DNA of 64,000 nucleotides from Pseudomonas sp. W4I3. Its GTDB lineage: Bacteria > Pseudomonadota > Gammaproteobacteria > Pseudomonadales > Pseudomonadaceae. How positions within the stretch are numbered: position 1 is the first letter of the stretch; each line of letters opens with the position of its first letter. Where the stretch lies: positions 3,061,501-3,125,500 of the forward strand of contig NZ_JAUSXS010000001.1 in assembly GCF_030816195.1 (NCBI RefSeq). The letters run 5' to 3'. Shown one piece after another: positions 20,489-29,532 of the stretch. Position numbers and translations under genes: made by a program. The notes beneath the pieces are model-generated. The model saw only the letters and a program-made list of their open reading frames with translations. It searched no databases and was not told the DNA's origin.

Positions 20489-21511
20489 TCATGAGCGAGG
20501 GTCGAAGGCATCGCGCAACGCCTCGCCGATAAACACCAGCAGCGACAGAATCAGTGCCAGGGTGAAAAACGCCGTCAGGCCCAGCCAGGGCGCTTGCAGG
20601 TTCTGTTTACCCTGGGCGATCAACTCGCCCAGCGAAGCACTGCCGGCCGGCATGCCGAAGCCGAGGAAATCCAGGGCGCTCAAGGTCGAAATCGCCCCGG
20701 TCAGGATAAACGGCAAATAGCTCAGGGTGGCAGTCATCGCATTGGGCAGGATATGCCGGCCAATGATCGTGCCGTCCCCCAGGCCCAGGGCGCGCGCGGC
20801 CTTGACATACTCCAGGTTGCGCCCGCGCAGAAACTCGGCGCGCACCACGTCCACCAGCGCCAGCCAGGAAAACAGCGCCATGATGCCCAGCAACCACCAG
20901 AAATTGGGCTCGACGAAGCCCGACAGGATAATCAGCAGGTACAGCACCGGCAGCCCGGACCACACCTCCAGGATGCGTTGCCCCAGCAAGTCCACCCAGC
21001 CGCCGTAGTAACCCTGTAACGCCCCGGCGGCGATGCCGATGGCGGCGCTGATCGCGGTCAGCGCCAGGGCAAACAGGATCGACACCCGCGCGCCGAAGAT
21101 CACCCGCGCCAACACATCCCGCGACTGGTCATCGGTGCCCAGCCAGTTCACCGTCGACGGCGGGCTGGGGGCAGGGCGGGTCAGCTCGTAATTGGGCGTG
21201 TCGTCGCTGAACGGGACCGGTGGAAACAGCATCCAGCCGCCGTCCTGCTTGATCAGCTGCTGCACGTAATCGCTGCGGTAATCGGCCTGGAACGGCAATT
21301 GCCCGCCGAACTGCTGTTCGGTGTAGCGCTTGAACACCGGGAAATACAGCTCGTTCTTGAAGCTGAGCACCAGGGGCTTGTCGTTGGCGATCAATTCGCC
21401 ACCCAGGGTCAGGATAAACAAGCCAATGAATAGCCAGAGAGACCACCAGCCACGACGGTTTTTCTTGAAGCGCTCGAAACGCCGACGCGCCACCGGAGAC
21501 AGGTTGAGCAT
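20489..21511 (-). CDS. yejE: Peptide ABC transporter permease (YejE-type)
   Basis: 340 residues. The start is ATG 21511 with GAGGA about 8 nt upstream; its A is the last base of the yejB TGA (TGATG overlap), so translation is coupled. One N-terminal membrane helix (WWSLWLFIGLFILTLGGELI) is followed by a long periplasmic loop with WMLFPPVPFSDDTPNYE, characteristic of YejE, then a DppC-like permease core. The EAA loop is near RALGLGDGTIIGRHILPNA, which docks the ATPase. Confidence 0.93.
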   Translation of the reverse strand: MLNLSPVARRRFERFKKNRRGWWSLWLFIGLFILTLGGELIANDKPLVLSFKNELYFPVFKRYTEQQFGGQLPFQADYRSDYVQQLIKQDGGWMLFPPVPFSDDTPNYELTRPAPSPPSTVNWLGTDDQSRDVLARVIFGARVSILFALALTAISAAIGIAAGALQGYYGGWVDLLGQRILEVWSGLPVLYLLIILSGFVEPNFWWLLGIMALFSWLALVDVVRAEFLRGRNLEYVKAARALGLGDGTIIGRHILPNAMTATLSYLPFILTGAISTLSALDFLGFGMPAGSASLGELIAQGKQNLQAPWLGLTAFFTLALILSLLVFIGEALRDAFDPRS

Positions 21512-22578
21512 CAGGCGTTCCTCGCGGCGAAGTCGATACGCGGGTCCACCAGGGTGTAACACAGGTCACCGATGAGTTTTATCAAGAGCCCGAACAGGGT
21601 GAAGATGAACAGCGAACCAAACACCACCGGGTAGTCCCGCGACACCGCCGCCTCATAACTCATGCGGCCCAGGCCATCGAGGGAAAAGATCACTTCGATC
21701 AGCAGGGAACCGGCGAAGAACACGCTGATGAACGCCTGGGGAATCCCGGAAATCACCAGCAGCATCGCGTTGCGAAACACATGGCCGTAGAGCACGCGGC
21801 GTTCGCTCAAGCCCTTGGCGCGCGCGGTGACCACGTACTGCCGGGTGATTTCGTTGAGGAACGAGTTTTTGGTGAGGATGGTCAGCGTGGCGAAACCACC
21901 GATCACCAGCGACGTGACCGGCAATACAAGGTGCCAGAAGTAATCGGCGATCTTGCCCACGGTGCTCAGCTCTTCGAAATTCTCCGACACCAATCCGCGC
22001 ACCGGGAACCAGTTCAGCGACGTGCCGCCGGCAAACACCACGATGAGGAACATCGCAAACAGGAACGCTGGCATGGCATAGCCGATCACGATGGCGGTGC
22101 TGCTCCACACATCAAAGCTGCTGCCATGGCGCACGGCCTTGCGGATGCCCAAGGGGATCGACACCAGGTAAGTGATGAGGGTGGCCCACAGGCCAAGGGA
22201 AATGGTGACCGGCATCTTTTCCAGGATCAGGTCGATCACCGTCGAACCGCGAAAGAAGCTGTTGCCGAAGTCCAGTTGGGCGTAGCTCTTGAGCATCAGC
22301 CACAGGCGTTCCGGCGCAGGCTTGTCGAAGCCGTATTGCTTTTCGATGTCCTTGATCAGTTTCGGGTCCAGGCCGCGGCTGGCCCGCGAGCCGCTGATGG
22401 CTTCGCCTGAGCCACCGCCGACACCGCCGACACCGCCGCCGCCGATGCCTTGCAGGTGGGCAATGGCTTGTTCGACCGGCCCGCCCGGGGCGGCCTGCAC
22501 GATCACGAAATTCACCAGCAGGATGATGACCAGCGTCGGGATGATCAGCAGCAGGCGCCGCACGATATAGGCAAACAT
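21511..22578 (-). CDS. yejB: Peptide ABC transporter permease (YejB-type)
   Basis: 355 residues from ATG 22578 ([17 protein letters not shown]), whose A is shared with the yejA stop (TGATG). It has the DppB-like N-terminal helix, a glycine-rich insert ([20 protein letters not shown], about residues 47-66), [24 protein letters not shown] periplasmic segment and an EAA loop [20 protein letters not shown]. The Gly-rich stretch lies in the segment that precedes the permease core. It forms the membrane channel with YejE. Confidence 0.93.
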   Translation of the reverse strand: MFAYIVRRLLLIIPTLVIILLVNFVIVQAAPGGPVEQAIAHLQGIGGGGVGGVGGGSGEAISGSRASRGLDPKLIKDIEKQYGFDKPAPERLWLMLKSYAQLDFGNSFFRGSTVIDLILEKMPVTISLGLWATLITYLVSIPLGIRKAVRHGSSFDVWSSTAIVIGYAMPAFLFAMFLIVVFAGGTSLNWFPVRGLVSENFEELSTVGKIADYFWHLVLPVTSLVIGGFATLTILTKNSFLNEITRQYVVTARAKGLSERRVLYGHVFRNAMLLVISGIPQAFISVFFAGSLLIEVIFSLDGLGRMSYEAAVSRDYPVVFGSLFIFTLFGLLIKLIGDLCYTLVDPRIDFAARNA

Positions 22579-24437
22579 CAGTGCGCACCCCCGCGTTTTT
22601 CCAGCTCGGCTCGCATCTGCGCGTTGGTCAGTGGCGTCGGGCTGACTTCCCACCAGGTTTCCAGGGCTTCATCGTTTTTCGCCTCGATGGCCGGGCGGCC
22701 GAAGCGGTTCCACCACGCGGCGGACGTGCCGGGCGGGTAGTAGTTGGGAATCCACAAGTAGTTCCATTGCAGCACGCGGTCCAGCGCGTGGGCATAGGTG
22801 AGCATCTGCGCCTGGGTATCGGCCTTGACCAGGCCCTTGATCAGGCGGTCGACGGCTGGGTCCTGGAGTGCCATGTAGTTGTTGGCGCCCGGATCGAACG
22901 CGGCGGCGGAGCCGAAGAAATTGTACAGCTCCATGCCCGGCGAGGTGGTCACCGGAAACCCGGTGACGATCATGTCGTAGTCACGTGCCATCAAGCGGTT
23001 GACGTACTGGGAGGAGTCGATACGGCGGATATTCAAGGTGATGCCGATTTGCGCCAGGTTGCGTTTGTACGGCAGCAGTAGACGTTCCACGCCCGCCTGG
23101 GCATTGAGGAATGTAAACGTCAGCGGCTCGCCCTCGGCGTTGACCAGTTGGTCGCCTTCAGGCTTCCAGCCGGCTTGCTCCAGCAGGGCCAGGGCCTGCA
23201 ACTGCTTGTCGCGGATCATGCCGCTGCCATCGGTGACGGGCGCCTTGAACACCTGGGTAAATACTTCATCGGGAATCTGCCCGCGCAGGGGCTCCAGGAT
23301 CGCCAGTTCTTCCTGGGTCGGTAGCTGGGTGGCGGCGAGCGGGCTGTTGGAGAAAAAGCTCTGCTGGCGGATGTAGAGGTTGCGCATCATCTGCCGGTTG
23401 GCCCATTCGAAATCCCACAGCATGGCCAGGGCCTGGCGCACCCTGCGGTCCTTGAACATCGGCTTTTGCACGTTGAACACATAGCCCTGGGCCGGTTGCG
23501 GCATTTCCTTGGCCAGATGCGCGCGTTGCAGGCGCCCATCGTCAAGGGCCGGGCCGTTATAGCCGATGGAATACCCCGTGGCGGAAAACTCCCGGTTGAA
23601 ATCGTAGGCGCCGCCACGCAGCACTTGGCGCGCCACTTCGGTGTCGCCGAAATACTCCAGGCTCAGGTGATCGAAGTTGTACAGGCCCCGGCTGACCGGC
23701 AAGTCCTTACCCCACCAATCGGGGTCGCGGGTAAAGGTGATGGTATTGCCCGAGTCGATCTTGCTGACCTTGTACGGGCCGCTGCCGAGTGGGGCTTCAT
23801 AGCCGCCGCCGTTGGCGAAATCGCGGGTCTTCCACCAGTGCTCGGGAAACACTGGCAGCGTGGCGATATCCAGGGGCAGGGTACGGTTTTCATTGCTGGA
23901 GAAGTCGAAGCGCACCTGGCGCTCGCTTTCCACTTCGACGTGCTTGACGTCGGCGAACAGCGTCCGAAAGCGCAGGCTGCCTTGGGTCATCAACAGATCG
24001 AAGCTGTAACGCACGTCTTCGGCGGTGATGGGCTTGCCATCGGCAAACCGCGCCTTGGGGTTGAGGTAGAAACGCAACGACAGACCGTCGTCGGCGCGCT
24101 CCATCTTTTGCGCGACCAGGCCGTAGACTGTATAGGGCTCATCCAGGGAGCGCTGGGCCAGTGGCGCATAGAGCCAGCCATCGACCTGGGAGACACCGAT
24201 GCCTTTATCGATATACGGCAATACATGGTCAAAGCGCCCGATTTCCAGGGCGGAGCGGCGCAGGCTGCCACCTTTGGGGGCATTGGGGTTGGCATAGTCG
24301 AAATGGCTGAAGCCATCGGCGTACTTGGCCGGCTCGCCGTACACCGTGAGGGATGCTTGTGGCGCCGCGATCACGGCGCTGCTGGTCATGAGCAAGACCA
24401 GGGTGATACGGAGCAGTTTTGGAAAAGCCAATCGCAT
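22578..24437 (-). CDS. yejA: Periplasmic peptide-binding protein (YejA-type)
   Basis: 619 residues, first gene of the minus-strand yejABEF operon. An N-terminal signal peptide (about 1-24, ending VIAAPQA) precedes an SBP_bac_5 (extracellular solute-binding family 5) domain. YejA-type features include [21 protein letters not shown] and [26 protein letters not shown]. coli YejABEF imports formylated peptides including microcin C, and related systems take up oligopeptides; the peptide range here is not known. All three downstream genes follow with overlaps or an 11-bp gap. Confidence 0.93.
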   Translation of the reverse strand: MRLAFPKLLRITLVLLMTSSAVIAAPQASLTVYGEPAKYADGFSHFDYANPNAPKGGSLRRSALEIGRFDHVLPYIDKGIGVSQVDGWLYAPLAQRSLDEPYTVYGLVAQKMERADDGLSLRFYLNPKARFADGKPITAEDVRYSFDLLMTQGSLRFRTLFADVKHVEVESERQVRFDFSSNENRTLPLDIATLPVFPEHWWKTRDFANGGGYEAPLGSGPYKVSKIDSGNTITFTRDPDWWGKDLPVSRGLYNFDHLSLEYFGDTEVARQVLRGGAYDFNREFSATGYSIGYNGPALDDGRLQRAHLAKEMPQPAQGYVFNVQKPMFKDRRVRQALAMLWDFEWANRQMMRNLYIRQQSFFSNSPLAATQLPTQEELAILEPLRGQIPDEVFTQVFKAPVTDGSGMIRDKQLQALALLEQAGWKPEGDQLVNAEGEPLTFTFLNAQAGVERLLLPYKRNLAQIGITLNIRRIDSSQYVNRLMARDYDMIVTGFPVTTSPGMELYNFFGSAAAFDPGANNYMALQDPAVDRLIKGLVKADTQAQMLTYAHALDRVLQWNYLWIPNYYPPGTSAAWWNRFGRPAIEAKNDEALETWWEVSPTPLTNAQMRAELEKRGGAH

Positions 24438-24516
24438 TATCAGCCTTGAGCGCGGATGAACAAAGAATAGAGAGCGGTACGTTAACGGCTTAAGTGTCGT
24501 CAGTCATCACATGCAC

Positions 24517-24542
24517 AACGGCCCGCCAGATGGCGGGCCGTT
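24517..24542. terminator. Strong hairpin between ppiC and yejA
   Basis: AACGGCCCGCCA (24517-24528) pairs with TGGCGGGCCGTT (24531-24542), a 12-bp GC-rich stem with a 2-nt loop. It follows the parvulin stop on the minus strand. The T tract is only weak (TTGTTTA on the plus side), so termination is likely but not certain. Confidence 0.6.
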
Positions 24543-24567
24543 GTTTACAGCGTCATCGCAGACAGGA

Positions 24568-24849
24568 TCAGTCCTGGCGGCTGGTGACTTCCAGCAGGTG
24601 ATAACCGAACTGGGTTTTCACCGGGCCTTGTACGGTATTGACCGGGGCGCTGAACACGACGGTGTCGAATTCCTTGACCATCTGGCCTGGACCGAACGAA
24701 CCCAGGTCACCGCCTTGACGGCTGGACGGGCAGCTGGAGTTGGCTTTGGCGATTTCTGCGAAATCAGCGCCGCCTTCGATCTGAGCCTTGAGTTCGTTGC
24801 ACTTGTCTTCAGTGGAAACGAGGATGTGGCGGGCGGTGGCTTTGGCCAT
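24568..24849 (-). CDS. ppiC: Parvulin-type peptidyl-prolyl cis-trans isomerase
   Basis: 93 residues, one parvulin domain and no signal peptide. Motifs are ATARHILVSTEDKCNEL, SCPSSRQGGDLGSFGPGQMV and GPVKTQFGYHLLEV. It has a good ribosome site (AAGGAGTTATTCCCC before the ATG). Second copy of the family in the window, sharing clear similarity with 9355-9630; both are cytoplasmic PPIases. The following hairpin probably ends the transcript. Confidence 0.93.
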   Translation of the reverse strand: MAKATARHILVSTEDKCNELKAQIEGGADFAEIAKANSSCPSSRQGGDLGSFGPGQMVKEFDTVVFSAPVNTVQGPVKTQFGYHLLEVTSRQD

Positions 24850-24964
24850 GGGGAATAACTCCTTGAGTGAAAAAACGGTGAGCCTACCGGATTCAGGCGG
24901 TTATTTCCCGGCAAAGTTCCCGCTGGTTGCCTGAGCGGGTCGGGAACCGCCTGGCACACGGGGT

Positions 24965-25459
24965 TCAGGCCAGAACGATGTAGTCGTTTTGCTGGACAAT
25001 CGCGGCGTGCGGGCCTTGCACGAGATGGATATAGCGACCGTCCACCAGGTCGATGGGCAGGCAATCGTCAATGTCCATGACTGCGTCGGTATGCCCCTGG
25101 GTCCAGTGGCGCAACAACTGCTGCTTGCCCTTGCTCATCGCTTCCCGTTTGTCGCGCGCGACCAGCAACAGGTAATGATGGGCTTCGCCGAAGCGGTTGG
25201 TCTCGTAGCCGCCGAGGTTGATGAAATACAAGTGAGGCGCATCGCCGCGTGGTGCCAATGGGCTGAGTTCGACCTTCCAGCCGTCGACGCCATCGACCGC
25301 CATCCACGAATCGATGTGCACGCCCTTGGGGCTGCCGAACCAGGCTTCGCGCAATTGCGGGTAGGTGGCCTGCAGCGTGTCCGCCACAGCAAACGCCACA
25401 TCATGTACTTCGATCCGGGCCCTGGGGTGCTTGCCCCCGAGCATCACGACAAACAGCAT
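24965..25459 (-). CDS. DUF1543-type conserved protein
   Basis: 164 residues from ATG 25459 (MLFVVMLGGKHPRARIEVHDV), with AGGA about 10 nt upstream; a start at 25486 lacks such a site. The opening FVVMLGGKHPRARIEVHDVAF and the later HLYFINLGGYETNRFGEAHHYLLLVARDKREA match proteins annotated as DUF1543, usually 160-170 residues. No enzymatic motif can be identified. It is transcribed divergently from the aldo/keto reductase, with 106 bp between, so the two may share a control region. Function unknown. Confidence 0.75.
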   Translation of the reverse strand: MLFVVMLGGKHPRARIEVHDVAFAVADTLQATYPQLREAWFGSPKGVHIDSWMAVDGVDGWKVELSPLAPRGDAPHLYFINLGGYETNRFGEAHHYLLLVARDKREAMSKGKQQLLRHWTQGHTDAVMDIDDCLPIDLVDGRYIHLVQGPHAAIVQQNDYIVLA

Positions 25460-25565
25460 TGCGGGTGATTCCTGGCGATTGATCAAAGGCCAACCATACT
25501 GCGATTGAACCCTTTTGTCCGGTCAATGCCACACTGTTAATCCGCGAACTGATCAGGAGGTTGTC

Positions 25566-26387
25566 ATGCGTACTATCGATCTGGCCGGCGTTCCCGTGCC
25601 TGTCATCGGCCAGGGAACCTGGCGCATGGGCGAAGACCCGAACCAGCGCCGCGCTGAAGTGGGCGCATTGCAACTGGGTATCGACGAGGGCCTGACCCTG
25701 ATCGACACTGCCGAAATGTATGGCGAGGGCGGTGCAGAGGAGGTGGTCGGTGAGGCCATCAAGGGCAGGCGCGACCGGGTGTTCCTGGTGAGCAAGGTCT
25801 ACCCGCACAATGCCAGCAGCCAGGGCGTGCCCCGCGCTTGCGAAGCGAGCCTTCAGCGCCTGGGCACCGACTATATTGATCTGTATCTGCTGCACTGGCG
25901 CGGTCAGTACCCCCTTGCCGAAACCGTCGAAGCGTTTGAGCGGTTGCGCGAAGCGGGCAAGATCGGCCGTTGGGGCGTCTCCAACTTTGATGTGGCAGAC
26001 CTGCAGGAGCTGGCGTCCCCTGCCTGTGCGACTAACCAGGTGCTCTACAACATTGAAGAGCGGGGTATCGAATTCGACCTGCTGCCATGGTGGCAACAGC
26101 ACCATTTGCCATTGATGGCGTACTGTCCCATTGCCCAGGGCGGCGAGCTGCTCGCGAGTCCGACCCTCAAGCAGATCGCCCATCGTCATGAGGCCACCCC
26201 CGCGCAGGTCTCCCTCGCCTGGGTCCTGCGACAACAAGGCGTGATCGCCATCCCCAAGGCAGTAACGCCCGAACACATACGGCAAAATGCCGCTGCTGCG
26301 AAGCTGGTACTGGACGAGCATGACCTGGACGCGATCGACCGCGTATTTGGCGCGCCCAAACGTAAACACCCGCTGGCGATGGTGTAG
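25566..26387 (+). CDS. Aldo/keto reductase
   Basis: 273 residues from ATG 25566, directly preceded by CAGGAGGTTGTC, which fixes the start (17 in-frame codons upstream lack one). It is a TIM-barrel NADPH-dependent aldo/keto reductase with catalytic tetrad in LIDTAEMYGEGGAE (Asp, Tyr), VFLVSKVYPHNAS (Lys) and IDLYLLHWRG (His), and C-terminal cofactor loop VIAIPKAVTPEHIRQN. It reduces small carbonyls; its closest style is YeaE/2,5-diketo-D-gluconate reductase-like proteins. Substrate unknown. Confidence 0.9.
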   Translation: MRTIDLAGVPVPVIGQGTWRMGEDPNQRRAEVGALQLGIDEGLTLIDTAEMYGEGGAEEVVGEAIKGRRDRVFLVSKVYPHNASSQGVPRACEASLQRLGTDYIDLYLLHWRGQYPLAETVEAFERLREAGKIGRWGVSNFDVADLQELASPACATNQVLYNIEERGIEFDLLPWWQQHHLPLMAYCPIAQGGELLASPTLKQIAHRHEATPAQVSLAWVLRQQGVIAIPKAVTPEHIRQNAAAAKLVLDEHDLDAIDRVFGAPKRKHPLAMV

Positions 26388-26395
26388 CGCCAACA

Positions 26396-26422
26396 GGAAC
26401 GGTGCCGTCCCTGGACCGTTCC
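26396..26422. terminator. Hairpin between converging aldo/keto reductase and hcp
   Basis: GGAACGGT (26396-26403) pairs with ACCGTTCC (26415-26422) across an 11-nt loop in the 49-bp gap between two convergent genes. No clear T run on either strand. Confidence 0.45.
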
Positions 26423-26436
26423 CGCCCGCGCCGCGG

Positions 26437-26952
26437 TTAGCCGGCTACCGGACTGCGCCAGTCGTCCGAGCCGGAAGTGCCGGCCACTTCATGCGTCCAG
26501 ACGATCTTGCGATAGGTGAAATGCACGTCCTCCAGGTGGGTGAAATGAGCATTGTCCGGATCCTGGCAGTTGGGCATCCGCGACTGAATGTCCACAATCG
26601 TCGCGCCTTCCAGTTCAATGGTGAAGTAATGCTCCTGAGTGCCTGCCGAAGAAGTACGGAACCATTCCAGCCGGCATGACACCTCTTCCCCCGAAGTCAG
26701 CGCGCTGAAAAGCAGCGGCGAGGACTTGTCGAAAACCTTGCTGATCATCAGCGGTTTATGCACGCGCTGGCCGGTAGGCTGACCCGATTGCGGATCGCGG
26801 GGAATGATCACCTGGTGCGCAAACGCCTGCACCAGGATCTGGTCCTCATGGCCTTCCTGATAAATGTTTCCTACCGAGTCCTGAGTAAATGTACCTGCGG
26901 TGATCAAGCCTTGTTTGACACCGGTGACGGAGAGGTACGCGGGTGTTGGCAT
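26437..26952 (-). CDS. hcp: Hcp-family T6SS tube protein (Hcp2-like)
   Basis: 171 residues from ATG 26952, with AAGGAA 7-8 nt upstream; the 64 in-frame codons before it are untranslated leader. It reads MPTPAYLSVTGVKQGLI, then VIIPRDPQSGQPTGQRVHKP and ends WTHEVAGTSGSDDWRSPVAG, very close in pattern to P. aeruginosa Hcp2 (H2-T6SS). Hcp hexamers stack into the inner tube fired by the contracting sheath and may carry effectors in their lumen. Transcribed divergently from the tssA operon, 477 bp away. No VgrG gene follows; the convergent aldo/keto reductase does. Confidence 0.94.
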   Translation of the reverse strand: MPTPAYLSVTGVKQGLITAGTFTQDSVGNIYQEGHEDQILVQAFAHQVIIPRDPQSGQPTGQRVHKPLMISKVFDKSSPLLFSALTSGEEVSCRLEWFRTSSAGTQEHYFTIELEGATIVDIQSRMPNCQDPDNAHFTHLEDVHFTYRKIVWTHEVAGTSGSDDWRSPVAG

Positions 26953-27429
26953 GACGGGTTTCCTTGTCTGATTGAGTAGGTGCTGCCGAACGGCGAGGTT
27001 ACCGGTCGGGCAAATGCCTATAACAAAAAGCGTGCCTGAAAGTGCGTGGGCCAATGAAATAAGGGCAGGGGATACTAACACCTTGAAAGTGCTTGGAAGT
27101 TGCGCGTGTTTTTGCAGGATTTTAGTATCTGAAGTTGCGCGCAAGTGTGCATTTAATTGCTCACAATTAACAATGAGTGGTTAGGCGCAGATGGAGGTGA
27201 TTGAGGGTTATTTGATTTTTTTGAGTGCGCAACTAACTGCGCAGGCCTTGATTTTGGGGGCTTGTAGGAAATTCCTTAATTGCGCGGCTATCGCTTGCTG
27301 ATTGTTTTTCTGATGGCTAAGGTTCGGTCACTTCGTTGCGTATTGAACGAGCGTTAATCGGCAACCTGCTCCGTACTTTACGGCGCTTAGTTTGCCTGCC
27401 CAGCCTTCATAGTTGTGTGCGGTCCATAA
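26953..27429. promoter_or_regulatory. AT-rich control region between hcp and tssA
   Basis: 477 bp without a gene. It holds a direct repeat GAAGTTGCGCG (27096-27106 and 27131-27141), a palindrome TTGCGCGCAA at 27135-27144 and further TTGCGC or GCGCAA copies at 27227-27232 and 27280-27285. A perfect palindrome TTAATTG-CTCA-CAATTAA lies at 27153-27170. A weak -24/-12-like sequence AGGCACGCTTTTTGTT points toward hcp (minus strand of 27022-27037). It is likely to carry promoters for both directions, but exact starts cannot be fixed. Confidence 0.5.
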
Positions 27430-28983
27430 ATGGTTCATTCAGAAAAGCTCAGCAATTATTACCGCGAACTTGCGCGAACACCTTGTTCGCCAGGCAGTTT
27501 CGCCGGCAATGACGTGCGCTTTTCGAGCGAGTTTGAAAGCGTAGAAGCCGAGATTGCCAAGACACACTCACTGCATGGCGTGAGCCCCCCGGATTGGCAG
27601 CTAGTCTGCGACATCAGCGAGCGCCTGTTGCGTGAGCAATCCAAGGATCTGCGCGTGGCTGTGTGGCTCACCTGGGCGCTGCACCAGCGTGATTCATTTG
27701 CCGGCTTACTGGCCGGGCTCGTGTTGCTGGTTTATCTCTGCGAGCATCATTGGGCGGTGGTCTATCCCGCCAAGCTGCGCACACGTGCTGCCGCATTGGG
27801 TTGGCTGACGACTCGCCTCGACCCGCTCTTCTCGCAAAACCTCTCGGTGGTCGACCAACTGCCTGTGTTCCAGGCACTGCAGGCAAACCTGGTGCGCCTT
27901 GATGAGCGCTTGAACGAGCATCTTGGCAGTGACGCTCCGTTGTTATTGCCGGTCCGGCGGCAACTGGCGGAGCGTCTGGCGCGTGCTGCGCAAGGCGGCA
28001 AGGAGCCAGGAGGCGTTGCGGGTGTGATTGCTCAGGTCAAGCAGGCAACCACGCAGTTGCTCAAGCCCGAGGCGCCGATCAGCAACGAAAAAGATGCGCA
28101 AAAAGTACTGCGGGCCTTGCAGGAGCAGGCCCGCACGTTGTGTGCCTGGTGGTTGCGCCAGAATGCCACCGACCTGCGGGCCCTGCGTTTGGGACGCACC
28201 CTGGCCTGGCTGAGCCTGGTCAATTATCCGGATGCCAGCAGTGAGGGCGTAACGGCATTGCCACCGCTGGCTCCCGACAAGCTCAAACGTTACCAGGAGC
28301 GTCTCGACCACGGCCATCATGCCGAGCTGTTGCTGGAACTCGAGGTCAGCCTGGGAGGCGCATTGTTCTGGTTCGATGGGCTGCGCATGGTCTGGGAATG
28401 CCTTGAAGCCTTGCACGCAAACCTGGCCATGACCGAACTGGAAACCGCCTTCGCCCTGTTATTGCAACGTTTGCCGAATTTGCCTGAATTGCGCTTCGCC
28501 GACGGTACACCGTTTGCGGGCCCGCAGACCCGTGAGTGGATCACGCACCACGTGGCTCGCCACCTGCACAAAGCCGAACCTTTCAGTACTGCCGCCGATG
28601 TCAGCGGCGAGCCCTGGGAAACCGCGTTGCAGGCGGTCATGCCCAGCTTGCGCAAGGAGGGGCTCAAGGCGGCGGTCGGCGTACTCAAGCAGGGTTTGCA
28701 CAGCGCCTGCAGTGAACGCGCGCGCTTCCATTGGCGGCTGGCACTGGCCAGGTTGTGCATACGGGCGGGCAAGCCTGACTTGGCCAGGATCCAGCTGGAG
28801 CAGCTGGACCTCGAATTACAGCGCGAGGGCCTGGACCGCTGGGAGCCGGAGCTGGCCCTGCACGTCGGTCGGCTCCTGTATCGCTGCTATGACCTGTTGC
28901 CACAAAGCCACGCCGTGCGCGAAAGCAAGGACGCCACGCACCGCCGGTTGTGCCATTTCGATCTGCAAGCAGTGCTCGAATAA
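27430..28983 (+). CDS. tssA: T6SS protein TssA (ImpA/VasJ type)
   Basis: 517 residues. The N-terminal ImpA_N domain (about 15-140) includes DWQLVCDISERLLREQSKDLRVAVWLTWAL. The C-terminal VasJ-like region (from about 300) contains CLEALHANLAMTELETAF and a final LARLCIRAGKPDLARIQLEQL. TssA caps and primes sheath and tube polymerisation at the baseplate. It is first in the plus-strand operon as hsiA2 is in the P. aeruginosa H2-T6SS, with 24 bp to tssB. Confidence 0.9.
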   Translation: MVHSEKLSNYYRELARTPCSPGSFAGNDVRFSSEFESVEAEIAKTHSLHGVSPPDWQLVCDISERLLREQSKDLRVAVWLTWALHQRDSFAGLLAGLVLLVYLCEHHWAVVYPAKLRTRAAALGWLTTRLDPLFSQNLSVVDQLPVFQALQANLVRLDERLNEHLGSDAPLLLPVRRQLAERLARAAQGGKEPGGVAGVIAQVKQATTQLLKPEAPISNEKDAQKVLRALQEQARTLCAWWLRQNATDLRALRLGRTLAWLSLVNYPDASSEGVTALPPLAPDKLKRYQERLDHGHHAELLLELEVSLGGALFWFDGLRMVWECLEALHANLAMTELETAFALLLQRLPNLPELRFADGTPFAGPQTREWITHHVARHLHKAEPFSTAADVSGEPWETALQAVMPSLRKEGLKAAVGVLKQGLHSACSERARFHWRLALARLCIRAGKPDLARIQLEQLDLELQREGLDRWEPELALHVGRLLYRCYDLLPQSHAVRESKDATHRRLCHFDLQAVLE

Positions 28984-29007
28984 CCATCATCAAAAAGGAG
29001 AAACACC

Positions 29008-29517
29008 GTGGCCAAAGACGGTTCGGTGGCACCCAAGGAACGTATCAATATCACTTTCAAACCCGCGATCGGCGGTGCACAGGAGGAAGTCGAACTGCCG
29101 TTGAAGCTGCTGGTGCTGGGGGATTTCTCGCAACGCGAGGACCCGCGCAAGCTAGAGGACCGCAAGCCTATTGGGATCGATAGGAACAGCCTCGACGAGG
29201 TGTTGGCCAAACAGGCCCTGAACCTGACCTTGAGCGTGCCCAATCGCCTTCAGGAGGACGCTGACGTTGAAGAGCTGGCGGTCCAGGTCCGCATCAACGC
29301 GATGAAAGACTTCAATCCCGCGAACCTCGTTGAGCAAATACCACAGCTGCAAAAGCTGATGGTGCTGCGCGAGGCATTGGTGGCGCTCAAGGGGCCGCTG
29401 GGCAACACCCCGAGCTTTCGTAAAGCCATTGAGCAGGCACTGACCGATGACGACTCCCGTGCGCGGGTACTGGCCGAGTTGGGGTTGAGCGGCGCCGATG
29501 CCGAACCTATTCAGTAA
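29008..29517 (+). CDS. tssB: T6SS contractile sheath small subunit TssB
   Basis: 169 residues with RBS AAAAGGAGAAACACC. VipA family: PKERINITFKPAIGGAQEEVELPLKLLVLGDF at the start and a C-terminal VEQIPQLQKLMVLREALVALKGPLGNTPSFRKAI helix, the region recognised by ClpV in the partner complex. It forms the contractile sheath with TssC, 15 bp downstream. Confidence 0.96.
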   Translation: MAKDGSVAPKERINITFKPAIGGAQEEVELPLKLLVLGDFSQREDPRKLEDRKPIGIDRNSLDEVLAKQALNLTLSVPNRLQEDADVEELAVQVRINAMKDFNPANLVEQIPQLQKLMVLREALVALKGPLGNTPSFRKAIEQALTDDDSRARVLAELGLSGADAEPIQ

Positions 29518-29532
29518 AAGGACACTGACACC

